From Bolinopsis microptera (taxonomy: Eukaryota > Ctenophora > Tentaculata > Lobata > Bolinopsidae), in contig NC_087072.1 in the NCBI RefSeq assembly GCF_026151205.1, positions 9,889,169-9,953,168 of the forward strand: a stretch of DNA of 64,000 nucleotides, read 5' to 3'. The notes below the pieces were generated by a model. It saw nothing but the letters and a program-made list of their open reading frames with translations, was not told where the DNA came from and did no database searches. Shown one piece after another: positions 25,501 through 43,154 of this stretch. Made by a program: the position numbers and the translations under genes. The first letter of the stretch is position 1. Every line of letters begins with the position of its first letter.

Positions 25501-26965
25501 CTACTACGTACCTGTAGGCAGCTACATAATATGACTTTAAGTGCAGCTGAAACGTAATTTTTGATCCATTGTTTTCGTTTTGGAGTTAGCTCGTTATAAA
25601 ATTTGAGGTTATTTTATTTTAAATACACGTTATGCTTATCGTTTTATTATATACTAGTGTAACCCGGCCTTCGGCCGGGATTTCACTGCCGCAGTTAAAA
25701 AGGGTAGGAGCATTTACCCGTTGAGTCAGAACCCGCATTAGGTGAGCAATTCTATTCGGAGTGCCCTCACGTATCCAATGGTATCTTAAACAATAGTAAT
25801 AGTATCTTAAACAATAATCAATAGAAATTAACCCTTAACACCACACCCGCCTATCATATTTGTGAACACGCATAACATTGTCGTATGAAAGTATGAACTC
25901 TCTCTCTCTGCAGTCCAAACAGTTCCCCCTCCCCTAATAAGATTATAGTATAGACAGCGAATCTTACCCGGGTAACTCAATTACACTAATTATGCAGCTA
26001 CATATATATATATGCGAGCCCCGTAACTCTTACCGTTCTGCTCAAGCCATTTTATGTAACATTTGTGGTACAAAACCATCAATTAAACCACCTACCAACG
26101 ACCGATTTAAAAAACCTTTATCATTTAACTTCGTCAGAGTTTTGTCGGCACTTTACCGAAAAAATCAGTCCCGCAACTCTTACCGTTTTCTTGATTAAGC
26201 CGCTCGGAAATTACAAACAGACAGACAGACACACATTCTGGGATTATTAGTTAGATTATAATCTCATGATCATGCAGACTATTAATGTAATAGTGCCAGT
26301 CGGATAAACTTGCTCAACGTATTTGGTTTTCAATAACTGCAGAGTACAGACCAATAAATAATCTTAATTTGTTTACTGCAACTGGATCGTACGGGATGCA
26401 TTAATAACATGAAATTAAGCTGAGGTATAAAATCCCACACGAACCCCTCAGTCCACACAAACTAAAATGAGAAGTATTTATTATGTATGTTAGTATGTAC
26501 ATACCAAATATAAACAGACCAAGCACGAATAATTTTGTTGAGATATTTGAAACAAGTAAAGAAGGAAGACTAATTACTTGACTATCAGAAAGGCTGAATG
26601 TTAAATGCACATGACGGTATAGGGGTCAGAAGCTTCAACGATAATCTTCCTACAATAATACAGGGCACTTAGTACATGATACATGTCAACCTTTGTATTG
26701 GAATTTAACTGATTATTGAAAGATTTGGCGAAATAATTTAGATAATAAGCTCTCCACAAATTTAATTTTAAACAGTTGTAACTTGTATTTACCAGGAGGG
26801 TCAGGTGATAGATTAGATAAGGTGAGGGTTTCTGATAAGTTGTCAAGAGTTTCCTCGAGCTCGTCCAAACCAGAGTCAATAGGCTCTATGTGATCAACCA
26901 ATTCAGGAGATGACCTCAGAGACGAAGGTCGATCATATGACCTGCCAAACATCCTCCTAGTACAC
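16586..26965 (-). CDS. kelch-like protein (BTB-BACK-kelch), 12 coding exons
   Basis: Probable CUL3 substrate adaptor. Exons in transcript order: 26793-26965 (ATG 26950-26952), 25189-25439, 24874-25023, 24173-24314, 23848-23966, 23395-23665, 22790-23034, 21027-21173, 18170-18315, 17856-17972, 17588-17728, 16586-16718 (TGA). Every join has GT-AG ends and matching phase; the total is 2022 bases, 673 residues. About residues 1-118 are a Ser/acidic and Arg-rich extension. BTB follows (CDITIVVGDKEIEAHRIVLS...YFRAMF), then BACK (FADKHHCESLLATARRFI; FLSMDKLNVASERVLFEAA), then six kelch blades from about 370 to the end, each with a GG pair (MAIGG, YSTGG, YALGG, YAVGG, YVVGG, YAVGG). The final exon closes the propeller with WISVASMSMRRSSVGV. 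The exact KLHL orthologue is not clear. Intron 8 carries a 35-bp satellite. Confidence 0.93.
19095..19833. repeat. 35-bp satellite in a kelch-like gene intron
   Basis: About 21 nearly identical copies of a 35-base unit containing TGCTGCTAAAGTCAGTTGTA and GCACTGTGCTATTAT. Divergence between copies is very low (for example TGTTATTAT in two units), so expansion is recent. It lies in the large intron between exons 18170-18315 and 21027-21173. Confidence 0.95.
25640..26262. repeat. possible dispersed repeat with a GC hairpin
   Basis: In the first intron of the kelch-like gene. It opens with TATACTAGTGTAACCCGGCC and a perfect hairpin at 25663-25679 (stem CCCGGC/GCCGGG closing a C(TTCG)G loop). It ends with a CAGACAGACAGACACA run near 26217. 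CCGTAACTCTTACCGTT and CCGCAACTCTTACCGTT occur at about 26020 and 26170. An ACTAGTGTAACCCG start and CAGA end resemble many uncharacterised animal repeats, but no second copy is in this window. Confidence 0.4.
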
Positions 26966-28706
26966 CTGGGCAACTTGTTCAGTTATAATGGCAAATAATT
27001 ATGCAAACATAATTTTTCTTCAAACATATATTAAAATCAGAACTCTGATTAGACTTACCACTGTTACTTCCTATAGCCGAGACATATTTATAAAGCAGCA
27101 TTATAAATTATGAACTAAATATAAATTATACACTCAATTACACACTAAAACTATACACTTTCACTGCATGACGTTATTACAAGTTCAGTGTTTCACGAGT
27201 GATAACTGACCTGATGTCATTTTGCTAATAATTCTCTGGTCGTTTTCCAATCTATAGAGACTAAAAGTTTAACATTATATCAAAGATCAAAGCACATAAT
27301 AGATCACATAAGTTTAAGTTGTACTTAACAATTACTGATAATAGCAGAGTGCTCATTAAGTGATATAGTGATAATGTGACAGACATAGAACAAGACATCC
27401 TGTCGCTAATTAGCATGCTGCACTTGTTACGAAATGTGTCCATGTGAGTTAAGGTTATAAGTATGTCAACACAAAACTGAAATATTTATGATCTTGCAAA
27501 GCCAAACGCACAATTTCCTAGTTATCTACAGGTTTAGCACTTTCTGCTACTAAATGCTAGCAAATTTAAAGCAATGGAGAAAAACGAAATCACACATACT
27601 TTGTATCGATGCTTGCAACATAGCTGCTTTCAATAAATATCGAGGAATCTAAAATGCTATGATTTTCACAGTGCAACAAACGGACAACACTTGGATAAAT
27701 AATACAAAAGTAGTCAGATAACAATATTGAGTAAAAAAATATTAAGTAAAAACGTTGTTCTATAATGTATATTCCAGATTATCTCCATCACACTCACGGA
27801 AATTGATAATGATGTGGATACATAGAAATTACAAAAATAAAACTGATTCACAGCTGCATGACTGGTTAAAAAAGGGGGGGGGGGGACCCCCAACCCATGT
27901 AGCTGAGACACCTCACAGCTGCATGACTGTACCAAATCAGCAAAGCATCGAATTTACAGTAAGTAAACAATTTTTCCCTAAAAGAAACTTTGTAGTGAAG
28001 TTTTGATACAACAACAAATTGGAACCTCCATCATGGGCAGCACTGCAATAGCTGACCAATTTTTAAATGGTTGCAATGATTCAGGATAATCTTGGCTTTT
28101 CAGTAGCGCTCGATTTTGGTCGAGCTAAACGTACATGAATTATGTAGTACAGTCAACAGTGCGCGGCGTCAATGAGCCGACATCAGCTAGGCAGCATGAA
28201 GGATGATTATTAATCACTCTACACTCGACTTTCACGTGACTTTTTTTCTAGGTGGCCCTGAACGACCATTCGAACCCCCTAACCCTCTACTTTAACAGGT
28301 GTACTAGATTACAACTTTTTAGCTAAAACTTTTTAATTCCGTATTTTATTGTTATGAAGCTTAAGCTTAATTGGTATGATGGCTTTTGACCTCACAAAAT
28401 TGTATAAGTACTTAAATAAAAAGTTAAATCTGCTACATTTTCAATTTTACAATTTGTTGTACAATTACTTTACCCGGCCCGCCATTTTATTTATTTATGA
28501 TTTATATATTAATTTCCTCTGCATAAGCCCTCGTTTTTCTTCTTTTCACATACATCGGTGAGCGAAGCGAGCAATAAACTACCAAGCTAAGTGAGTAATT
28601 GCTCAGACTGTATGTGAGCAAAAATAATCATTCATGATTTATAAAACTTGTCTTGAGATTAATATTTAATAATTTTATCCCATCTTCATTCTTCACCCTA
28701 TGCTAG
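26966..28706. other. 5' flank of the kelch-like gene and intergenic DNA
   Basis: May hold a 5' UTR exon of the kelch-like gene ending at a GTAAGT donor near 27058. A second candidate exon near 27211 (ATGACATCAG then GTCAGT) does not match in phase. A G11 run at about 27875 lies between two copies of CACAGCTGCATGACTG (27851 and 27914). No other gene is recognised. Confidence 0.35.
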
Positions 28707-30740
28707 GGATACAAGGATACAAGGATACAAGGATACAAAAGTGATAATTACTTTATTGAGTACACAATAGTTGTAATTCTGAAATAATTTAAGTTACACA
28801 ATTCTAATTATTTACAAGTGTGTAGGGATAATTTAGAAATGTTATATAATGCTAGTTTTAGAAAAATAGATAAATCGAGTTTGTATGGTTCAATCTTATT
28901 TTAAGGTCCTATAGCATTATGCACTTGCCAGTATTTGAGTGGAAATCTGGGCTCTTATAATAGGCTGTATAATTTTCGTTCACAGAGAGAATTGAATGGA
29001 TTGCTCTTGCTGTGGCAGTGAGTGTGGTAGGATCTAGAGTTTTGTTGGAGAGCAAACCGACTAGGTCAGTAATGTTTAGGGGATGGAAATTGAATTTTTC
29101 CCTAACTGAGGAGTAGAGCAAACAATCAATCAATACGTGACTTTCGTCCTCAATAGGCTTTAGCCCTTTGCTGAAAAAGCAGTAGGTGCACCAACGTTCT
29201 TCTCTTGGTACAAGGGGGGTTTCGTATCTGCCCCTTTCGATGTAGAGGTTGTGGCAGCTGATACGAAACCTTGTCAGACTTTTTCGAACATCCGGTATTT
29301 TGATAATTCGTAGGTGTGCCTCTGGTTCGAAATCATGTTTAATTAAGTTATAGAATTCTAGTTTTGGCGAGGAGGCCTTGGCAGCTTTCCAGGTATTCAC
29401 GAATTCTTCCCTCATGTTATGACTGATTTGGGTGGAGAGCTTAGATTTTGAGGAAGATGAGGGGGTGAAGTTGTATTTGGTGAGAAGCTTTGAGATGTTG
29501 GTATACCAAGGAAGTCCCAACATGATTTGTTCGTGAAATGCAGCACAGAGTAGTTCGTTTTCAGTGTTTTCAAGGCGACTATAGTAATCTATTGCAAGTT
29601 TGCAGGCTTCAAAAAATAGAGGGTGGCGCCCGCTTTCGCCCCAGCAACCTATATTGATGCTTTTGAATGTACAGACAAAGACCACTTGATAAACTTTAGG
29701 TGGAATTTTTCATAGTGGTCTTGTGCAATGTACTTCAAGGTATGCTGGGGGTTGGCTTTGTCATCTATTTTTGAAAGGTATCTCATGGTTTTTGAGTGGG
29801 GGCATAAGACTTGACAGCCATAAAGCAGGATGGTTTTATAAGGAGTCAAATAGAATATTAAGGGCACGGTGTGAGAGGGCATCCTTAACTATTTTGCCTT
29901 TGAGGCCATAGAGAGCACGGAGAGCCTTGGCCCTCAGCTCAGTATTTGCTGCTGTAAACGATCCATTTCTGTGGAATATTATGCCAAGACTTTTGACAAA
30001 AGATTCAACATCGCTTCTGGCTGTATCATATTCCATATATTGTCCTAGATGCCACACTCCAGCTACTGGCTCATATATAATAGTTAGATTGTGGCAGTGG
30101 CGTAACGTTGCCTGTTAGCGCCCCCTGCCGAAAAGGCGCCCCCCTGTTGTTGACGGATGTTACTCGTCTAAATTTCTTCGAAGTAGCGCGCGCCGGGCCA
30201 GATCATTAACAATGGTCAACCCTGTTGGCGCCCCTTCCCCTTTTGGTGCCCCTCCCTAAAATTGAACAAATTAGGTGATTTTAGAGGATACGCCGGTAAA
30301 ATCTCTAAAAAAGTGTGTATCTAGAGCAAAACGCGCAGTTTTGCTAGTACTTTAGTTAAGTTTTCGAAATTGTCCCACATTCAAACGACGATTTGGCGCC
30401 CCCCTAAGACGGCGCCCCCCTGCACAGCGGGGTCAGCAGGGCCCTTCGTTACGCCACTGGATTGTGGATGGTTAACTGCGGTCGGTCCGAGAAACCTATC
30501 TGATTGCAGCAAAGTGTGTTCGAGCGTGCATTCCCGAAACATACTCCGCAATGTGCTTTTCATTATGAGGGTGGTAAAAGTTGTTAGCATTCTGGGAAGA
30601 CCTCGCTGCGCGCAGCACATAGATACGGCCAAGTTTGTATTTTCCAGTGTTTATCTTTGGAGGGCTGTGTCCATCCGTCCCTCTGGTCTGTTATTAGTGT
30701 ACCTCATCAGAGTATAAAGGCAGCTAAGATCATCAATGAG
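28707..30740 (-). mobile_element. 5'-truncated LINE with octamer 3' tail
   Basis: Minus-strand remnant of the C-terminal part of a LINE ORF2. Readable blocks: VESFVKSLGIIFHRNGSFTA, then LYGLKGKI, FIKWSLSVHSKAS, WGESGRHPLFF and finally a long open part (28909-29640) with SCHNLYIERGRYETPLVPRE, RWCTYCFF and ESHVLIDC. These are the usual landmarks downstream of the LINE reverse transcriptase; no YADD box remains. Frameshifts at about 29680 and 29850 break it. The 3' end has AATAAA followed by four TTGTATCC octamers (28707-28738), a short-repeat tail as in CR1/L2-type LINEs. A hAT-type MITE interrupts it at 30095-30459. Confidence 0.75.
30095..30459. mobile_element. hAT-type MITE with perfect 8-bp target duplication
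   Basis: Ends are perfect inverted copies of CAGTGGCGTAACG. The element is flanked by an 8-base direct duplication, GATTGTGG (30087-30094 and 30460-30467), the length typical of hAT insertions. The 365-bp interior has no ORF and carries repeated GGCGCCCC/GCGCCCCC motifs in both subterminal regions. Removing it rejoins a LINE reading frame (LTIHNLTIIYEPV). Confidence 0.93.
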
Positions 30741-31248
30741 CAATATCATTGGGAATTTGTAATGTAAACAAACGTACACGCTGCACAGAAGGCTTATTGA
30801 TGATAATTGTGGTGAATTTCTAAATTGAGTTCGCAAAATATAAACATCAAGGACTCTGACAAACTACATCCTCAGTATCACTTTAAGGATCAAATTAGAA
30901 GTAAAACACAAAGCTACGGGAATTTTGTTTAAAAATCAGCATTTAAGTCAATCAACATACATCCCTAAAATTATAATGTACGGTCTTTTATTTTCCAAAT
31001 GCTGAAACACGTGACATATCAAACCAAAATGATATATCAAATCAAAATTCGATATTTCAAATCATAAATCTGTATGGTCACAGTACAGTGTACACCAACC
31101 AAATAATTAAAGGCTTTGTACTGCCCTGTCAACCTCAATAAATTCCAAATCATCGCTAAATTACAAATCTATTAACGAAGAGTGTTGAGACTCGAAACCA
31201 AAATTTTTTCTACAAGTAATATATTATATAGTCTTTAAACTGATCTCT
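30741..31248. other. intergenic / 3' flank of the HECT gene
   Basis: AT-rich; probably includes the 3' UTR of the HECT gene, whose stop codon is at 31249-31251. Nothing else seen. Confidence 0.4.
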
Positions 31249-38668
<7,420 letters not shown>

Positions 38669-40243
38669 TCACACATCTCTACATGTCCCCCTACTCATGT
38701 ACCAAACCACATTGCTAGAAGGGGGAGGCGGGCGTTAGAAAACAAATAACAACACTAGATACTGTAATAGTAAGCTGTGAAAACTAAGAAGTGAGATAGC
38801 GAATCTTCAAATCAGCTGATTTCACAAGCATCAAGCAGGGCCGCGTTTGACGTTACGACTGTTTTTAAATTTACGTTCTCCCGCCTTCTGCAGATTAAAC
38901 TTGAGAAACTGCTCAGATTTGAGATCATGACGTTTTAAACTAGATCAGAAACTGTGAACATGACATTTTGAACTAGATTAGAAGATATGGATGTAACATT
39001 TTAAACAAGATTAGGGCACCTTAACACTGTTAAGGTAACCCTGTAGAATTACATTAATTTGATTTGCAAAATTTTACACATAACAACCACTGCACTACAC
39101 AGTTGCGCGTGGACACTGCCTTGTGAGTTATTATAACCTCAATATTGGATGTATAATAACTGTGTATTGTTCAGCTGAGAGAATAGTCTAACAAACACTC
39201 ACATCTTTCGGTGTTAAAACGATCTAAAATGTGAACACAAGGTAAATGTAGATTGCAGGTGTTGTTCACATTATAAAATACTGTTATCATAGTACACAAT
39301 GCAAGAAGATGTGCCAATAACTGAACTATCGTATCAAGATTTAACTTCCTTGTAGTCAAGCTAACAATCATCAGTAACTTATAATATTGTTTACTTTGTA
39401 ATTTTACGGGAGCATGCTCAAGAACAACACTAATCATGACAAAAATATCAGTCAATTAAAATTAGGATTAACTATATAATTATAACGGTAAGATCATATT
39501 ATTTAACAAATTAATACAATTACATTTACTTTTTTTATATTCTTAATAGCAAACAATATACAGAGGCACGGTTTAAAAATGATAAAAACAAATAAACCAA
39601 ACATAACAAAATCGTGAAACCCCGGAATATATTAAAATTAACAACAAAGACATGTAAATTATCCATGGTATCATACTCAATACTGCACACACACAGGGAA
39701 AAAAAGAGAAATATGTGTAGTATTACAAAATGTCAGACGTAGAATTAAGAAATGAGTGACGCTGGGTTACGTCAAACCTTTCTTTTCGAAGAGACAAAAC
39801 TACGCCCTTCCTACTACGAAAGACTACTCAAAACAATGAAAGTAATATCGTTTAAAATAAAGTCAATGTGCATGTTTTTAAAGAAAAAAGCACAATGACA
39901 GAATATATTTGTTTGGTTTAAACGATGTCAGATGATTTCTGACAAAGTGTCAATGTATTTTCAAATCTGTTCTATTATTCTGTGACATGCACTCGACAAT
40001 CTAATCTTCTACACTGAAAGAAATCGTTCTTCAAAAGCAAAAATTAAAAACGGAAACGTGTTTCTTCCAGGTCAACTAAAAAAATTCTGAGAATCGAGAA
40101 TTTTATAATTATGAACAATTAATTAATTACACCGTACTTGTAAGTAACCAAGCACACGGTGGTCGGTGAGGCGGATCCACAAACGTAAGTAATCATATTC
40201 CACAAATTAATGCGTGCCAGGAAGTTCGGACCTCTGAGATGTT
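38669..40243. other. intergenic between the HECT gene and EI24
   Basis: AT-rich; no exon recognised. It should contain the HECT gene's 5' UTR and promoter and the EI24 3' UTR, both genes being on the minus strand. Confidence 0.4.
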
Positions 40244-41044
40244 TTATCTACGATTAGTGAAGCTCATGACCCGCTCAGTGACCCATATACTGGGCTTAAA
40301 GAGAGGGAGAGGAAAACACTTGACTCTGGATTGGGGTGAGGAGTGATGAGAACTGACGATAAGAACTGGGAACATCAGGGAGAAGAGGCACACGCCCACA
40401 AAGTAGGAGTCAGCACACGATATCACCACTGACATTATCATGCCGTACCCTGCAAAGTAGGCCCAGTTGTAGTGCATGTGCGCAATGCGCAGCACTACCC
40501 CGTGTCCCTGGTTCATCCAAACGTACTCAAAAGCGTAGAGAGAGTAAACCAGCGCCATGTGAACAACCTGCATCGGGTAACCGACAACTGGAATCAGACC
40601 AGTCAAACTGGCCTGTACCAAGAACACACACTGTACAATAACGCTGTATATGATATCCGCAATGAGCTCTGAAACAGAGGAGGCAGGTGAGCGGGACCGT
40701 GAGCGCCTGACTGATTTGTAGACCAGGTCAGCTATCTCCTGATACCAGAACACGTTCAACAGTCTGCTGATAAGATAGAGAGGCAGCACCCAGAGTACCC
40801 GGAACACTGCTGTCAGTATCATGTCTACCAGGTGCGAGGTTTCGCTAGGTGCTACCAGCAGCACTATCGGCACTATCACCCAGTCAAAGAAGAGCAGAGA
40901 GAACATGAAAACGACACCGTTCAGCATGAAACATTGCAGCAGCTTGGATCTGATTTCTGGATCTTGTTTCAGTAGTTTTACAGTCTTGCCCCCACTTACT
41001 AGACTGTCCTGCAGCCCCAACAGAAATGCGTGTAAAATATCCAT
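40244..41044 (-). CDS. EI24: EI24 (etoposide-induced 2.4 / PIG8) homologue
   Basis: Single open exon of 266 residues. EI24 is a multi-pass ER membrane protein linked in animals to autophagy and p53-dependent stress. Features: an N-terminal amphipathic region (HAFLLGLQDSLVSGGKTVKL), a first hydrophobic pair (NGVVFMFSLLFFDWVIVPIV; LWVLPLYLISRLLNVFWYQE), a basic RRSRSRSP linker, then further helices (IIYSVIVQCVFLVQASLTGL; VHMALVYSLYAFEYVWM; YFAGYGMIMSVVISC; YFVGVCLFSLMFPVLIVSS). LNVFWYQEIADLVY and the SLYAFEYVW block are typical of the family. ATG 41042-41044 follows a possible acceptor (CACTCCTCTTAG) by a few bases. It is somewhat shorter than the vertebrate protein (about 340), mostly at the N-terminus and tail. 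Confidence 0.88.
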   Translation of the reverse strand: MDILHAFLLGLQDSLVSGGKTVKLLKQDPEIRSKLLQCFMLNGVVFMFSLLFFDWVIVPIVLLVAPSETSHLVDMILTAVFRVLWVLPLYLISRLLNVFWYQEIADLVYKSVRRSRSRSPASSVSELIADIIYSVIVQCVFLVQASLTGLIPVVGYPMQVVHMALVYSLYAFEYVWMNQGHGVVLRIAHMHYNWAYFAGYGMIMSVVISCADSYFVGVCLFSLMFPVLIVSSHHSSPQSRVKCFPLPLFKPSIWVTERVMSFTNRR

Positions 41045-41704
41045 TTTTTCCTAAGAGGAGTGTTTCTGTTAGAAATTTTATGAGTAAAATATAACAAACG
41101 TGACACGGATATATTCACCGTCACAATTAACATTGACAACTCAGTACATCGAGATGATGGGAATGGTATCATTGCTATTTCAGCGATCATTCACATCAAC
41201 AGTCAGCAGTAGTGGAATGTTATAATGTAACTTGTAAGCAGTTGTTGACTGGGTTTATAGTTAAAACAAATATAAATAGTTTATACAAATATCTGGCCGG
41301 GAAGCCCAAACTCCCAGGCGTCGGTACTCGGTATCGAACTGAGAACCGTTGTTAAAGTCGAAATGACAAATGCGTTAACATTGTATACTACGTTCTAATC
41401 GAAGGCTCAATGGTGTAAAGTTATTAAATTTCAAACATCATATCAGACTAAGCCTAGGATTGTAAAACTTGATACTGAACTATTCATTAAAATGGTATTG
41501 CAACACATTTCAGGACACACCCTAAAAGATTTTCAAACTTTCAATTTGATTGATCAGAAGTAAGAATTATACCAAATAGGGAGAGTTTATCATGATTGAG
41601 AGCAATAACAAAGAAGATGCTGTCATAAATACATTTGATTGATTGTGAGATCACATGATGATGATATACATCCATCTTTTTACATGTAAAATCCGGATTG
41701 GAGT
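41045..41704. other. intergenic, nothing firm
   Basis: No gene recognised. A stretch near 41300-41360 contains AGTTCGATACC on the minus strand, like a tRNA B box, but no tRNA fold could be completed. Confidence 0.35.
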
Positions 41705-41719
41705 ATTATTTATGAGTAG

Positions 41720-42056
41720 CACTACTATATATAAAAGCGAGACGATATATATATATTATAATATATATATTTATTTTCCGTGCCATTTTACTGACACCAC
41801 GGCATCAACTTTAACACGACTTTCCGCAAATACCGTAAACAGATATACAACTGAAACTTTCGCGGCGACTGGGTCAAATGTTTTATGGCATTCACAATCA
41901 GCATGAAAAAATAAAAAAATGGCCAAAAAAACTAGAGATATAGAGCCAAATTTGGACCCCAAGTGGGGTCAAAAAACGCGAAATAAATAGGTAATAATTA
42001 TTTTAGTCTCTTGAGTCTTGACACCACTTTAGGGTTAGACGGGTTCCTGCTAGTTG
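41720..42056 (+). repeat. dispersed repeat of about 340 bp, copy 2
   Basis: Second copy of the repeat at 8722-9057, same orientation, strongly conserved. It differs by a longer AT dinucleotide run near the left end (ATATATATATATTATAATAT) and small indels. It shares the right end GACGGGTTCCTGCTAGTTG. The small minus-strand ORF over 41771-41962 lies wholly within it and is not taken as a gene. Confidence 0.75.
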
Positions 42057-42518
42057 TTGTAATTTATTCTGGGTAAAATTATCTTTTTACACATATAATA
42101 CATATTTACAAATTATTTAATTTACAAAATATTTACATTCAATGAAAGTAAAAATGTTCTGAATCTACTGGTATGTATCTGTATATAATTAGCAATAAAA
42201 CTTATAACTTATCTGACATCTGTGTACATCAAAATATCAACCTGTCCTTTAAAACATCTGTGTACTAATCTGATCTATAACAATGTATCTCTGTAATAAC
42301 TTATAAAAACTAATTTACCACTCTAAAATATAAAATCACTAATTAGAATAATATGATCATAGGGTGATCGTGTTCCAAAATGACTTAAATCCTACACACA
42401 TTATGACTGATTAGGTACAAAGACTCGACCGGTATTAGCTGGAAAGGTGTGAAAACAACCCGACATTGTGCGAGTTTTATTCTCCAAATATTAAACGTTC
42501 AGAGACATTGGCCGGGTA
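42057..42518. other. 3' flank of the acidic ORF
   Basis: AT-rich, no gene. Probable 3' UTR of the minus-strand ORF ending at 42519. Confidence 0.4.
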
Positions 42519-42863
42519 TCAAGTTTCAGGCTGCAGTATCTGATCATGATCCGTTCCGTGGTCGGCAGGCGGTTCCCTTTCACCCTGGTCAGTAACCATG
42601 TGATCGTGTTCCATCACGTGCTCCCCAGCCTCCTCCTCCTCCTCTCCTTCTACTTCTTTAGTAGGTGTAGAAGATGGAGTTATCAGTTCTCTTGTGGGGG
42701 AGGGGTTGGGCGTCATTTCGTTAGTTGGGGTGCATGCTGGGGGAGGGATAGGGTCCCGGTTGAAATGGGGGCTACCAGGCTCACTTAAAGTGAGGACATC
42801 TATTGCACTGGGGTTCCCACTGACTGTTCCACTCTTGCCACTCTCCAGCGGTGGGGTCATCAT
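42519..42863 (-). CDS. acidic, Pro/Thr-rich protein, unrecognised
   Basis: Open exon of 114 codons starting with ATGATG immediately after the acceptor CCGTTACCCTCAG (exon edge 42863) and ending TGA at 42519-42521. Sequence is low complexity: PPPACTPTNEMTPNPSPTRE, then EGEEEEEAGEH and a His/Asp-rich end. It cannot be the last exon of the gene just upstream: that gene's exon ending at 43417 has the wrong phase and joins in frame to its own terminal exon at 43155-43219. It is either a separate short gene whose mRNA begins at this acceptor, or an alternative 3' exon reached from a donor I did not find. No domain recognised. Confidence 0.45.
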   Translation of the reverse strand: MMTPPLESGKSGTVSGNPSAIDVLTLSEPGSPHFNRDPIPPPACTPTNEMTPNPSPTRELITPSSTPTKEVEGEEEEEAGEHVMEHDHMVTDQGEREPPADHGTDHDQILQPET

Positions 42864-43154
42864 CTGAGGGTAACGGTGTAAGTGGATCCAGAACGATTCA
42901 TATGATGTTGGAAATACATATTTGTTAAACTATTACTCGATCGAAAGTTTTGAACAATCAACTAAATTAAACTGCAAATGCATAAACATACCTAACAATA
43001 AGCACAAGATTAGCAATCCTCGCTGCTAAGCGTCGTTAACTGTCCTGGTTCGCTTCTATCCATGCAGCAGAGTTAGGGTGCTGCTCCGAGAAGGGGGTGA
43101 CAGTTGAGAAGCTTGTGTGTCTCCAACTGTCTCTTGTCGGAGGCAGGGAGCTTG

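Noticed and set aside
27200-27240. ATGACATCAG with a GTCAGT donor as first coding exon of the kelch-like gene
   Set aside because: It ends in phase 1 while the next exon (26965) needs phase 2; joining gives an early stop.
41290-41390. tRNA-like B box (AGTTCGATACC)
   Set aside because: No A box at proper spacing and no acceptor or anticodon stem could be built.
41771-41962. Small minus-strand ORF with a signal-peptide-like start
   Set aside because: Lies entirely in the dispersed repeat; the other copy at 8722-9057 does not keep the frame.
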